From NCBI RefSeq assembly GCF_900176275.1, contig NZ_FWXD01000007.1, forward strand, positions 62,001-126,000: a DNA stretch of 64,000 nucleotides, in the 5' to 3' direction. The DNA is from Andreprevotia lacus DSM 23236 (GTDB lineage Bacteria; Pseudomonadota; Gammaproteobacteria; Burkholderiales; Chitinibacteraceae). This document shows positions 25,981 through 34,225 of the stretch, piece after piece. The notes under the pieces were generated by a model. It was not told where the DNA came from. It saw only the letters and a program-made list of their open reading frames with translations, and searched no databases. How positions within the stretch are numbered: the first letter of the stretch is position 1; each line of letters opens with the position of its first letter. The translations under genes and the position numbers were made by a program.

Positions 25981-28626
25981 TCAGGCGACGGTGTATGCGT
26001 ACTGGCCATCACCACCGATGGTGACGTCGATACGCTCGACTGCCTGCCCTTCCGCCATGCGCGCCAGCACCGCGCCGGCCACCTCCGGCAGCAGCGTGCC
26101 GGAGACGATGTTGTCGATGTTGCGCGCGCCGCTGTCCACTTCGGTACAGCGGGCGGCAATGGCCTCGACCAGCGCTTCGTCATAGGCAAACGCGGCGTTG
26201 TGGTTGATCTTGACGCGCTTCTTGATCTTGTTGAGCTTGAGGCGAACGATCTGCTTGAGCACTTCGTCCTTGACCGGATAGAACGGCACCACCTGCATGC
26301 GGCCAAGGAAAGCCGGCTTGAACACCTGGTTCAGCTCGTCGCGCAGCGCATCGCGCAGCGATTCTTCCGTCGGCATCACCGTAGCATTGCGGCAGGCATC
26401 CATGATGATGTCGGTGCCGGCGTTCGAGGTCAGCAGGATCACGCAGTTCTTGAAGTTGATCTCGCGGCCTTCGGCATCGTCCATCATGCCCTTGTCGAAC
26501 ACCTGGAAGAACATTTCCAGCACGTCCGGGTGCGCCTTTTCGACTTCATCCAGCAACACCACACTGTACGGCTTGCGACGCACCGCTTCGGTGAGGATGC
26601 CGCCCTCGCCATAGCCCACATAACCCGGGGGCGAGCCCTTCAGGCTGGAGACGGTGTGCGCTTCCTGGAATTCGGACATGTTGATGGTGATCAGGTTGCG
26701 CTCGCCGCCGTACAGGATGTCGGCCAGCGCCAGCGCGGTTTCGGTCTTGCCGACGCCACTGGTGCCCACCAGCATGAACACGCCGATCGGCTTGCCCGGG
26801 TCTTCCAGGCCAGCGCGCGAGATGCGGATACGCTGGGCAATCGCTTCCAGCGCATGGTCCTGACCAATCACCCGTTCGGCCAGCGTGTCCTTGAGCTTGA
26901 GCACGGTTTCCAGCTCGTCCTGCACCATCTTGCCCAGCGGAATGCCGGTCCACGCCGAGATCACCGCACCAACAGTGGCTTCGTCCACACACACCTGCAC
27001 CAGCGGGTCCTTGCCTTGCAGCGCGGCCAGCTCGTCGTTCAGGCGATTCAGCTCGGCCAGCAGTGCCGGGCGATTCTGGCCCGGCTCGGCCGCCTCGGCA
27101 TCGGCTTCCAGCTGGTCTTGCACGTCACGGATTTTCTGCACCAGTTCCAGCTCGGCCGCCCAGCGCGCCTCCAGCTTGGCCAGTTCATCCTCGGCCTGTT
27201 GTTTGGCTTCGGTGAGCTCGGCCAGACGGCTATCGTGGCTGCCACCGCTGGCGGTTTCCTTGTTCAGCACGCGGATTTCGGTGGCGATGCCCTCGATGTG
27301 ACGACGGGTGTCTTCCACCTGTGCCGGCGTGGCCGACTGGCCGATGGCAATGCGCGCGCAGGCGGTATCGAGCACGCTGACTGCCTTGTCCGGCAGTTGA
27401 CGGCCGGTGATGTAGCGGTGCGACAGCTTGACCGCCGACACCAGCGCCTCGTCCAGCACGCGCACCTTGTGGTGGCCCTGCATTTTTTCCAGCAGGCCGC
27501 GCAGCATGATCACGCCCTTTTCTTCGTCGGGCTCGTCCACCTTGACGACCTGGAAGCGACGGGTGAGCGCCGGGTCTTTCTCGAAGTATTTCTTGTATTC
27601 AGACCAGGTGGTGGCCGCAATGGTACGCAGCTCGCCGCGCGCCAGCGCCGGCTTGAGCAGGTTGGCCGCATCGTTCTGGCCGGCCTGGCCGCCCGCCCCG
27701 ATCAGCGTATGTGCCTCATCGATGAACATGATGATGGGCTTGATGCTGGCCTTGGTTTCCTCGATCACCGATTTCAGGCGGTTCTCGAATTCGCCCTTCA
27801 CGCTGGCACCCGCTTGCAACAAGCCCAGGTCCAGCATGTGCAGTTCGACATTCTGCAGGATGGGCGGCACGTCGCTGGCGGCAATGCGCAGCGCCAGCCC
27901 TTCCACCACCGCCGTCTTGCCCACGCCGGCCTCGCCGGTCAGGATGGGGTTGTTCTGCCGGCGGCGGGTCAGGATATCGACCATCTGGCGGATTTCACTG
28001 TCGCGGCCCAGCACCGGGTCGATCTGGTTCTGGCGCGCGCGCTCTGTCAGGTTGACGGTGTACTGATCCAGCGCCGGGGTCTTGCCCCCCTTGCTGGCGG
28101 CAGGTGCGCCGCTGGCAGCCGGGCCGCTGCCCAAGGTGGTGGCCGTGGCGGCCTCGCGCGAATCGGCGGTGATCGCATCCAGGTTTTTCTTCAGGTCATC
28201 GGCAGACACGCCGGCCAGGTCTTTCGACCATTGCTTGACCAGTTGCGCCAGATCGTCGTCGCTCAGCAGCGCCAGCAAGAGATGGCCGCTGCGCACGCGC
28301 GTTTCGTTGAAATCGACCGACGCCACCAGCCATGCCTTCTGGAACAGCTTGGGCAGGTTGGACGCCAGCACCGGGTTGCGCGTGTTGCCGCTCTTGAAGC
28401 CATCCAGCGCATTGTTCAGGTCGCGCTCGAAACGGCTCGGGTCGATGCCGTAGTGGCGCAGTACCTTGGCCAGATCGGTGTTGTCCGATTCCAGCACCTT
28501 CATCAGCAGGTGTTCGACATCCACCTCGTAGTGCCCGCGCGAAATGGCGAGGCCGGCGGCCGACTCCATGGCGCCACGGCAGATGGGGTTCAGTTTGCCT
28601 ATCAAGGACTTCAGGTCAGTGGACAT
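25981..28626 (-). CDS. clpV: T6SS sheath-recycling ATPase ClpV (TssH)
   Basis: An 881-residue AAA+ ATPase of the ClpB type. The N-terminal domain (HYEVDVEHLLMKVLES) is the sheath-binding Clp-N region. The first AAA domain has GEAGVGKTAVVEGLA and an IIMFIDEAHTLIGAG Walker B; a coiled-coil middle domain follows (SRLAELTEAKQQAEDELAKL). The second AAA domain has GTSGVGKTETALALAD and VVLLDEVEKAHPDV. It disassembles contracted TssBC sheaths so they can be reused. Length and motif set are normal. It lies between the TPR gene upstream and vgrG downstream. Confidence 0.95.
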   Translation of the reverse strand: MSTDLKSLIGKLNPICRGAMESAAGLAISRGHYEVDVEHLLMKVLESDNTDLAKVLRHYGIDPSRFERDLNNALDGFKSGNTRNPVLASNLPKLFQKAWLVASVDFNETRVRSGHLLLALLSDDDLAQLVKQWSKDLAGVSADDLKKNLDAITADSREAATATTLGSGPAASGAPAASKGGKTPALDQYTVNLTERARQNQIDPVLGRDSEIRQMVDILTRRRQNNPILTGEAGVGKTAVVEGLALRIAASDVPPILQNVELHMLDLGLLQAGASVKGEFENRLKSVIEETKASIKPIIMFIDEAHTLIGAGGQAGQNDAANLLKPALARGELRTIAATTWSEYKKYFEKDPALTRRFQVVKVDEPDEEKGVIMLRGLLEKMQGHHKVRVLDEALVSAVKLSHRYITGRQLPDKAVSVLDTACARIAIGQSATPAQVEDTRRHIEGIATEIRVLNKETASGGSHDSRLAELTEAKQQAEDELAKLEARWAAELELVQKIRDVQDQLEADAEAAEPGQNRPALLAELNRLNDELAALQGKDPLVQVCVDEATVGAVISAWTGIPLGKMVQDELETVLKLKDTLAERVIGQDHALEAIAQRIRISRAGLEDPGKPIGVFMLVGTSGVGKTETALALADILYGGERNLITINMSEFQEAHTVSSLKGSPPGYVGYGEGGILTEAVRRKPYSVVLLDEVEKAHPDVLEMFFQVFDKGMMDDAEGREINFKNCVILLTSNAGTDIIMDACRNATVMPTEESLRDALRDELNQVFKPAFLGRMQVVPFYPVKDEVLKQIVRLKLNKIKKRVKINHNAAFAYDEALVEAIAARCTEVDSGARNIDNIVSGTLLPEVAGAVLARMAEGQAVERIDVTIGGDGQYAYTVA

Positions 28627-28683
28627 GCGAACTATCCTGTGCGTGATTTTACGTGGGGGAAAACGGCGCCCGGCGGGGCCGCA

Positions 28684-29427
28684 TTACTGTTTGAAAGCCA
28701 GCGCCAGCCGCTTGAGCATGGGCGCATTCAGTTCTCGGTTGTGACGATTCCAGTGACGCGTCACGCGCTCAATCTCGGTCTTGAGTGCCTGGGCAAGCTG
28801 CTGCTCGCCGGTCTCGATGGCCCAGATCGCGTATTCGGCGCGTGCCTCGAACGAGCCAAAGCGCGCCACGGCCTGCTCGAAAGCCGCCTTGGCGCCAACC
28901 GTATCACCCGCGCCCTGCAGCGTACGCGCCAGCAGCAAGGCGACTTGTTCGGCCCGGAAATCCGGATGGCTGGCTTGCACTGCACGCAAATGCGTGACGG
29001 CCTGGGCAAAGTTGCCGCATTCGACAAAAGCACGTGCGGCACCGAGGCGGATTTCCGGGTCGGCGGCAAACGGGCCTTTCAGGCAGGCCTCGTAGTTGAT
29101 GGCGGCCTGTTTGGCATCGCCGGCGTTGAGCAGTGCTTGCGCCAGACGAATCTGGTTTTGCGCAGTCGGCGTGTAATCAAATGCGGCGGTGGCTTCGCGC
29201 AGTTCGCGCGTCGGGTCGAGCACCTTGACCGCAGCACTCAGCACGCGCTTGGTGCCACGCTCCAGCCTGGACGCCGGCAGATAGATGGAAACGAAATAGA
29301 CCACGCTCCCCAGCAAGGGAAAGCTGAACAGGATGAACAGCCAGTAGGTTTGCTGGCCGGTGCGTACCGCGTGCACCGCAAAGTAGATGGCCACCAGAAA
29401 ATGCAGCCCAAGTCCGAAAAAAGGCAT
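28684..29427 (-). CDS. Membrane-anchored tetratricopeptide-repeat protein
   Basis: A 247-residue protein. Two N-terminal hydrophobic segments (GLGLHFLVAIYFAVHAV; YWLFILFSFPLLGSVVYFV) are followed by a soluble helical domain with TPR-like units (QNQIRLAQALLNAGDAKQAA; DPEIRLGAARAFVECGNFAQ; VALLLARTLQGAGDTVGAKA). This layout resembles widespread uncharacterised TPR membrane proteins with a phospholipase-D-like N-terminal hairpin. Its location between tssG and clpV suggests a T6SS accessory or assembly role, but no T6SS function for it is established. Confidence 0.7.
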   Translation of the reverse strand: MPFFGLGLHFLVAIYFAVHAVRTGQQTYWLFILFSFPLLGSVVYFVSIYLPASRLERGTKRVLSAAVKVLDPTRELREATAAFDYTPTAQNQIRLAQALLNAGDAKQAAINYEACLKGPFAADPEIRLGAARAFVECGNFAQAVTHLRAVQASHPDFRAEQVALLLARTLQGAGDTVGAKAAFEQAVARFGSFEARAEYAIWAIETGEQQLAQALKTEIERVTRHWNRHNRELNAPMLKRLALAFKQ

Positions 29428-29494
29428 TGCGACAGCTACTCCCTATCAGTGTGTACAAAAGCACCAGCCGTTACGATACGGCGCGCGTGTTGCA

Positions 29495-30529
29495 TCATGC
29501 TGCTGCCGCCAGCCGCTGCGCATGCTCTGGCAGCACCACGTCGCTGGCATCGTTGATGGCGGTTTTTGGCCTATCCAGCCAGGTAGTCCAGCCCAGCCGG
29601 GCGCTGTTGCGGCCCAGCTCGCCCAGGATGCAGGGTGGCGTTTCACGCTTGTCCAGCACCAGCTGGACATCAAACTCCAGTGCTTGCCCGACGCAGAATT
29701 TCACCATGCGCACCAGCGCCCGATAGGCCTTGCCGGTCGGCAGAAAATCGTCAAAACGGCGGCGCTTGAGCGGGCCGACGCAGATGCGGAATTTGGTTTG
29801 GCAATCCCAGATCTGCTTGCCCAGCATCGGGTGTTCGCCGAGGGTGCAATTGAGCTGGCCCAGCTGCGTGCAGTCATTGTCGTCCAGCCGCAGCCATTGG
29901 CCGCGAAACTGCTCGATCACCACCTTTACGTCAAACTGGTCGGACAGGATGGACTGCAAGCCTTCGACGGTATGCGCACGCTCGGCAAAACGGCCGGCGT
30001 AATAGGCAAACAGCTGGTCATCGACCCCGTCGTCGGAGAGCCGCCGCTGCAGGCCGGGGGTGCCCAGGCCCACCAGCGACAGCACCTGGCGCTGAAAGCC
30101 CTCGCGCCCGCCGCGCTCGTAATCGACGAATATGTGGTGCTTTTGCCACGCCTGATAAAACAGCGTGGTCAGCCGGTGGCTGAACAGGTCGAAGAAGTTG
30201 TGCGCGGTCTGATCGCGGTGGCGGTAGCGCCGCTCCAGCAGCATTTCGGTATAACGAACCGGCAGCGCACCCGACGGGCCGGTCAGGCCCATGAAGGTGA
30301 TGGTCATCACCGGCGGGCGGAAGGCATCCGGCTGGGTCAGCGTATAGATGGCCGACGCGGGAGTTTCCAGCGACAGCAAGGTGCGAAAGCGCACCGGATC
30401 GTCACCGACTGCGCCCTGCTGCATTTGCGCCGCGCGCAGCAGCCGCACCGCCTGGAAGAAATCATAGGCATACGGGCGTGCATACAGATCACCCAGCACG
30501 CCGGTGTGCTGCATGCCTGCCGTGCTCAT
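29495..30529 (-). CDS. tssG: T6SS baseplate protein TssG
   Basis: A 344-residue TssG (VasB/ImpH family). The N-terminus has YAYDFFQAVRLLRAAQM, the middle MTITFMGLTGPSGALPVRYT and FFDLFSHRLTTLFYQAW, and the C-terminal half LQSILSDQFDVKVVIEQFRG with LDDNDCTQLGQLNC. TssG makes the baseplate wedge with two TssF and one TssE. Length and order are typical. Its start overlaps the tssF stop by 4 nt. Confidence 0.94.
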   Translation of the reverse strand: MSTAGMQHTGVLGDLYARPYAYDFFQAVRLLRAAQMQQGAVGDDPVRFRTLLSLETPASAIYTLTQPDAFRPPVMTITFMGLTGPSGALPVRYTEMLLERRYRHRDQTAHNFFDLFSHRLTTLFYQAWQKHHIFVDYERGGREGFQRQVLSLVGLGTPGLQRRLSDDGVDDQLFAYYAGRFAERAHTVEGLQSILSDQFDVKVVIEQFRGQWLRLDDNDCTQLGQLNCTLGEHPMLGKQIWDCQTKFRICVGPLKRRRFDDFLPTGKAYRALVRMVKFCVGQALEFDVQLVLDKRETPPCILGELGRNSARLGWTTWLDRPKTAINDASDVVLPEHAQRLAAAA

Positions 30530-32367
30530 GCCAGCACCGCCTTGCCCGCACGCGGCGGCCAGGTGCGCATGGGCTTCTCGCGTTGCTGGGTTTTCACCGT
30601 CAGCCGCGTAAAGCTGTTGATCGAGCCATACAGGCCGAGAAAGCGCTCCAGCACGCAGGACAGCAGATACACGCCTGCGCCTTCAAACTGCTCTTCGTCC
30701 AGCTCCAGCTCAACCGCGATGCCCCGCACGAAGGCAGCCTGATGGCCGCTGGCAATCTTGGCCATGGTGGGCTTGCTGCTGACCTTGCGTATGCCCATGA
30801 TCTGCTTGCGCGTTGCCGCCGAGTTGGCAAAGTTGTACAGGCCCAGCAACTCGCGGAAGGCCTCGGTGCTTTCGCTCTCGCCATCGGCAATCGACAGCTG
30901 GTTGAGGCTGAGATGCGAAATCAGCCGCCACATGGCCGAGCGGCCCATGGCCGGGCGCTGCGTGGCAGTGGGCTTGCGCAGGCAGTGAATGCGCGACACC
31001 GGCGAGCCGCCCTCGATTTCGAAGTCACCCTGCTCGCCGCCAAACGGCAACAGGCCGGGCAGCTCGCGATTGGTGCAGCTGATTTCGATACTGAGTGCTT
31101 CGGTGGCCGGCAGATTGGGATCGAAATCCAGATCGACCAGCGACAGATAGACATCGCTGCCCGGGTCATCGGCGCGCGCGCCGGGCCGGCGCGTGGCCAG
31201 CCAGAAGGTTTGCTGCGCGTCAGCCTCGTTGGCGTGATGCAGGCCGAAAAACGGCTGGTATTCAACGATCTCTGCCCTGCCCTCGCCCTGCACCAGCTTG
31301 CGTACCGAATTCACCGAATACACCTCCATACCCCAGGGGCGGCGGATATCCGGTATCACCTGGTATTCGGTTTTCAGGTGCGTAATCTGCAGCGGTTCGG
31401 CACTCTGCCGGAACAGGTTGACGATGGGCGCGCAGCCCAGCCGGAAGGTATCGGCATTGATGGTATCGGCGAGCTTGGCCAAGCGTTCGGCACGCTCGAA
31501 CTCGCTGATGTAGATGGCGATTTCCATGTCGCGGCAGGCGGGCGGCAACGGTGCCGCAGCAAGACCCACCACGTCGAAAAACATGAACTTGTCGGGAAAG
31601 ACAAAGTATTCCTGCAACAAGCGATAGGCGATGGACGAGCGCTTGTCGTAGTCGAGCAAGCCTTCATCTTCCTCGAACCCCACCGGGCGGATGGCGTCGG
31701 CAGGCAGCCGGACCTCGTTGCCACCGGCATAGATGGTGGTCTTGTGCACATTGTTGAACAGCAACTCATACAGCGCGTGCATGACCGGCGATTCGCCCTG
31801 CAGGAAGAAGCGCAGTTTGTCGATGCCCATGTCGTTGAGGAACTGACCCGGATGCGCCTGGATGCGGATGCGCACGATGGCAGCGGCGTCCTCGCGGCGC
31901 AGTGCGAAGTCGGCACGCTGGATGGGCTCGAAACGCGCATCGGCCACCGTCACCGGCCACAGCTCGACCGGGTAGGCGGTGCGGAAGCGGCACGGCATGT
32001 CATTGACCCGGCGCGACAGCAACTGGCTGTGGCGCGGAATCGCCAGCTTGCTGGACAGATTCATCTTGGTCGGGTCGATGGTGAACTGCGCGACCGACAT
32101 CGACGGAATCGGCCGCAGGTAATGCGGGTACAGCACCCCGAGCAAGGCATCGGTAATCTCGGGGAATTCATCATCCAGCTTGTGATGGATGCGCGCGGTC
32201 AGAAAGGCGAACGATTCAATCAGCCGTTCTACATGCGGATCTTCGGAAACGCCCTCTTCCAGCAGCAGGCGGCCAGCCACTTTGGGAAACTGGCTGGCAA
32301 ACTCGCGCCCGAGCTGGCGCAGCGACGCCAGCTCGCGGTTGTAGTAGGGAAGCAGTTCGTTTTGCAT
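30526..32367 (-). CDS. tssF: T6SS baseplate protein TssF
   Basis: A 613-residue TssF (VasA/ImpG family). It starts MQNELLPYYNRELASLRQLG and continues with HVERLIESFAFLTARIHHKL and LLGVLYPHYLRPIPSMSVAQ, the family hallmark. TssF is the largest baseplate wedge subunit and recruits the VgrG/Hcp tube start. The length is normal. It follows the caspase-like gene by 22 bp and overlaps tssG by 4 nt. Confidence 0.95.
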   Translation of the reverse strand: MQNELLPYYNRELASLRQLGREFASQFPKVAGRLLLEEGVSEDPHVERLIESFAFLTARIHHKLDDEFPEITDALLGVLYPHYLRPIPSMSVAQFTIDPTKMNLSSKLAIPRHSQLLSRRVNDMPCRFRTAYPVELWPVTVADARFEPIQRADFALRREDAAAIVRIRIQAHPGQFLNDMGIDKLRFFLQGESPVMHALYELLFNNVHKTTIYAGGNEVRLPADAIRPVGFEEDEGLLDYDKRSSIAYRLLQEYFVFPDKFMFFDVVGLAAAPLPPACRDMEIAIYISEFERAERLAKLADTINADTFRLGCAPIVNLFRQSAEPLQITHLKTEYQVIPDIRRPWGMEVYSVNSVRKLVQGEGRAEIVEYQPFFGLHHANEADAQQTFWLATRRPGARADDPGSDVYLSLVDLDFDPNLPATEALSIEISCTNRELPGLLPFGGEQGDFEIEGGSPVSRIHCLRKPTATQRPAMGRSAMWRLISHLSLNQLSIADGESESTEAFRELLGLYNFANSAATRKQIMGIRKVSSKPTMAKIASGHQAAFVRGIAVELELDEEQFEGAGVYLLSCVLERFLGLYGSINSFTRLTVKTQQREKPMRTWPPRAGKAVLA

Positions 32368-32389
32368 GAACCTTGCCCGGTGCTAGCGC

Positions 32390-33037
32390 TCAGCGCGCCA
32401 CCACACACCAGTCCAGACCGACGAATTGCGGATCGGCGGCATTGCGATAGGGCGTGCCGCTCAAGTCGATGCTGACGCTGTCAGGATGGCCCACCGAGAT
32501 GTCGCCCAGGTAACCGGTGACTTCGATGCCGGCATAGCCGCGTTCCTTCATGGCATCACACAGCTGGCGAGCAATCGAATTGGGAGCGGTACGGCCAGCG
32601 CCCAGCGACGGATCACGGCCGACGCGCTCATTCGAGGTGTATTGGCCAAGGATCACGCTCTTGTTCATCAGGCCGCTGCCACAGGTCATCATGTGCAGAT
32701 GCTTGAATGCCTTGGACAGCCCTTCGGCTTCCAGATTGGCTGCCAGATCGGGCATGCGGTAGGCCTTCATCCCGCCACCGGTGCGTGTGGCACCAATCGA
32801 ATAAGACCCGGCCTCGCCAGCACCGTGACACACCACGTACAGGATATCGGTGGCACCCAGACCGCTCAGGCAACCGCCACCCAGTTTTCGCGTCAACCCT
32901 TTACCCCAGCCCGATTCGAATGCATTACTCAGCGTCGTACACACGCCGCCATAGGTTTTGGTCATGTAGCGCGCAATGGGCGCGGCAAAATCACGCATTT
33001 CAGCGGTATAAACGGGAAGGTAGATATAACGTCGCAT
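32390..33037 (-). CDS. Candidate caspase-like (clan CD) protein in T6SS operon
   Basis: A 215-residue soluble protein with no signal peptide. It shows the clan CD cysteine-peptidase dyad: a hydrophobic strand ending in His-Gly (TDILYVVCHGAG, His71) and, 48 residues later, a second strand ending in Cys-Gly (HLHMMTCGSGLMN, Cys119). Caspases, gingipains, CHAT and RTX self-cleaving domains share this layout. The assignment is from pattern only; no family name is certain. The C-terminal part (YAGIEVTGYLGDISVG) could continue the fold. It lies inside the structural block between tssE and tssF, an unusual place for cargo, so it could be an effector, a processing enzyme or a regulator. Confidence 0.5.
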   Translation of the reverse strand: MRRYIYLPVYTAEMRDFAAPIARYMTKTYGGVCTTLSNAFESGWGKGLTRKLGGGCLSGLGATDILYVVCHGAGEAGSYSIGATRTGGGMKAYRMPDLAANLEAEGLSKAFKHLHMMTCGSGLMNKSVILGQYTSNERVGRDPSLGAGRTAPNSIARQLCDAMKERGYAGIEVTGYLGDISVGHPDSVSIDLSGTPYRNAADPQFVGLDWCVVAR

Positions 33038-33101
33038 AGTCGGGCCAATTGTCAGTACTTGTTGTTGTCATTGCGCGTGCATCCAGTTCTGATGCGCACG
33101 A

Positions 33102-33581
33102 TCACTCTATCTTGTAAAGCTGCGTCGCCACTTCCAGCACAGCATCGAACACCACTGGCTCCGGCACCGGGTCAACCCGCAGCAGCGCTTCGATATGAAA
33201 GCTGAACTGGTTGAGCTCGCCATCACGTGGCACCAGATGCACCTGCACCTGAATCAGGCGTGATTCAAACCGCGCAATCACCGAGCTGATCTCGGCACGG
33301 ATGCGTGCACGGTCAGTTTCACTGGCAGCACTCAGCGCCGAAAAATCCGGCAGGCCATAGGCCACCACCGAGCGCGACAGTTCCGGGTAGGCCGCCAGAT
33401 CGGAGACCGAATCGGCACGCGTATTCAGCAAGCCCTCCAGATCGCGCGCAACCGACTGCTTCAGCTGTTCCAGCCCCTGGCGGAAAGTCGGCTGATCGTC
33501 GATCACCTCATCCGGCGCATCGTCGAACAGACGATCCAGCAGCGAGGGCGTAATGCGGATGGTTTGCGGGCGGCTTTGCAT
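33102..33581 (-). CDS. tssE: T6SS baseplate protein TssE (gp25-like)
   Basis: A 159-residue gp25-like protein. The core LKQSVARDLEGLLNTRADSV with the hallmark LNTR, then YPELSRSVVAYGLPDFSAL and IARFESRLIQVQVHLV match TssE. It initiates sheath polymerisation on the baseplate. Length is normal. It follows hcp after a 63-bp gap that contains a strong hairpin. Confidence 0.92.
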   Translation of the reverse strand: MQSRPQTIRITPSLLDRLFDDAPDEVIDDQPTFRQGLEQLKQSVARDLEGLLNTRADSVSDLAAYPELSRSVVAYGLPDFSALSAASETDRARIRAEISSVIARFESRLIQVQVHLVPRDGELNQFSFHIEALLRVDPVPEPVVFDAVLEVATQLYKIE

Positions 33582-33600
33582 ATCGGATAGTGCGGGAACA

Positions 33601-33626
33601 ATACGGGCCGCATCTGCGGCCCGTAT
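33601..33626 (-). other. Strong hairpin between hcp and tssE
   Basis: ATACGGGCCGCA and TGCGGCCCGTAT are perfect inverted repeats separated by two bases (12-bp arms, effective 4-nt loop). It lies 18 nt after the hcp stop on the minus strand. Only a weak T-rich stretch follows, so it is probably a partial terminator or an mRNA-stabilising hairpin that keeps Hcp in excess over downstream baseplate proteins. Confidence 0.6.
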
Positions 33627-33644
33627 CCGTCCACGCCGGAGGTA

Positions 33645-34136
33645 TTAAACCTTGACGTTGGTGGTGACGTTCCAGCCTTCCGGACCGATCTTGCTGTCGG
33701 TCGTGCCGTCGTGCTTGATCGGGGTGTATTCCCAGGTGACCTTGCCATAGGCAATGGACAGGCTTTCGGTCGGACGGTCATCGCCACCCGAGCTGCCGCT
33801 CCACTGGATGCTTTCGATCATGCAGTCTTCAAACACGTACTTGATGTAGGTGTGTTTGGCGCCAGTGGTCAGACACAGTTCTACTTCACACTTGTCGAAG
33901 TGCTTGCCGGCAGCGGAAGCGGAAGCGAGCTTCACCGAAGCCTTGTCGTACTTCTTCATCACGCTGAACGACGAGAACGAGGCCTTGCCGGCGGTCAGGC
34001 CGCCAGTGGCCGAACCCACGGTCACCGGGTTGCTGATGCCAAGGCTGAACGAGTACAGCTCGATCCAGTCCTTGTGTGCGTCGTCGGTGCTTTCGCCTTT
34101 GACATCACCGATCTTGAGGTAGGAATCATAAGCCAT
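33645..34136 (-). CDS. hcp: T6SS tube protein Hcp (TssD)
   Basis: A 163-residue Hcp1-family protein. It starts MAYDSYLKIGDVKGESTD, a standard Hcp N-terminus, and continues IELYSFSLGISNPV and FSVMKKYDKASVKLASASAA to a C-terminus with VTWEYTPIKHDGT. Hexamers stack to form the inner tube and can carry small effectors in the lumen. The ATG at 34136 is preceded by GGAG; a TTG at 34151 is in frame but would absorb the ribosome site into the protein. It lies 89 bp after tssC and before a hairpin. Confidence 0.95.
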   Translation of the reverse strand: MAYDSYLKIGDVKGESTDDAHKDWIELYSFSLGISNPVTVGSATGGLTAGKASFSSFSVMKKYDKASVKLASASAAGKHFDKCEVELCLTTGAKHTYIKYVFEDCMIESIQWSGSSGGDDRPTESLSIAYGKVTWEYTPIKHDGTTDSKIGPEGWNVTTNVKV

Positions 34137-34225
34137 GCTGATGTGCTCCAAATGAAGGGGGTATTAACTGATTCGGCCATGCAGCGGCACCGGGCCGCCA
34201 CATGTCCATACTGGTCGAACAGGTC

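Noticed and set aside
26200-29556. 1118-codon open frame on the plus strand opposite clpV and the TPR gene
   Set aside because: Long but antisense to well-conserved ClpV, with a composition rich in His, Gln, Arg and Leu typical of shadow frames.
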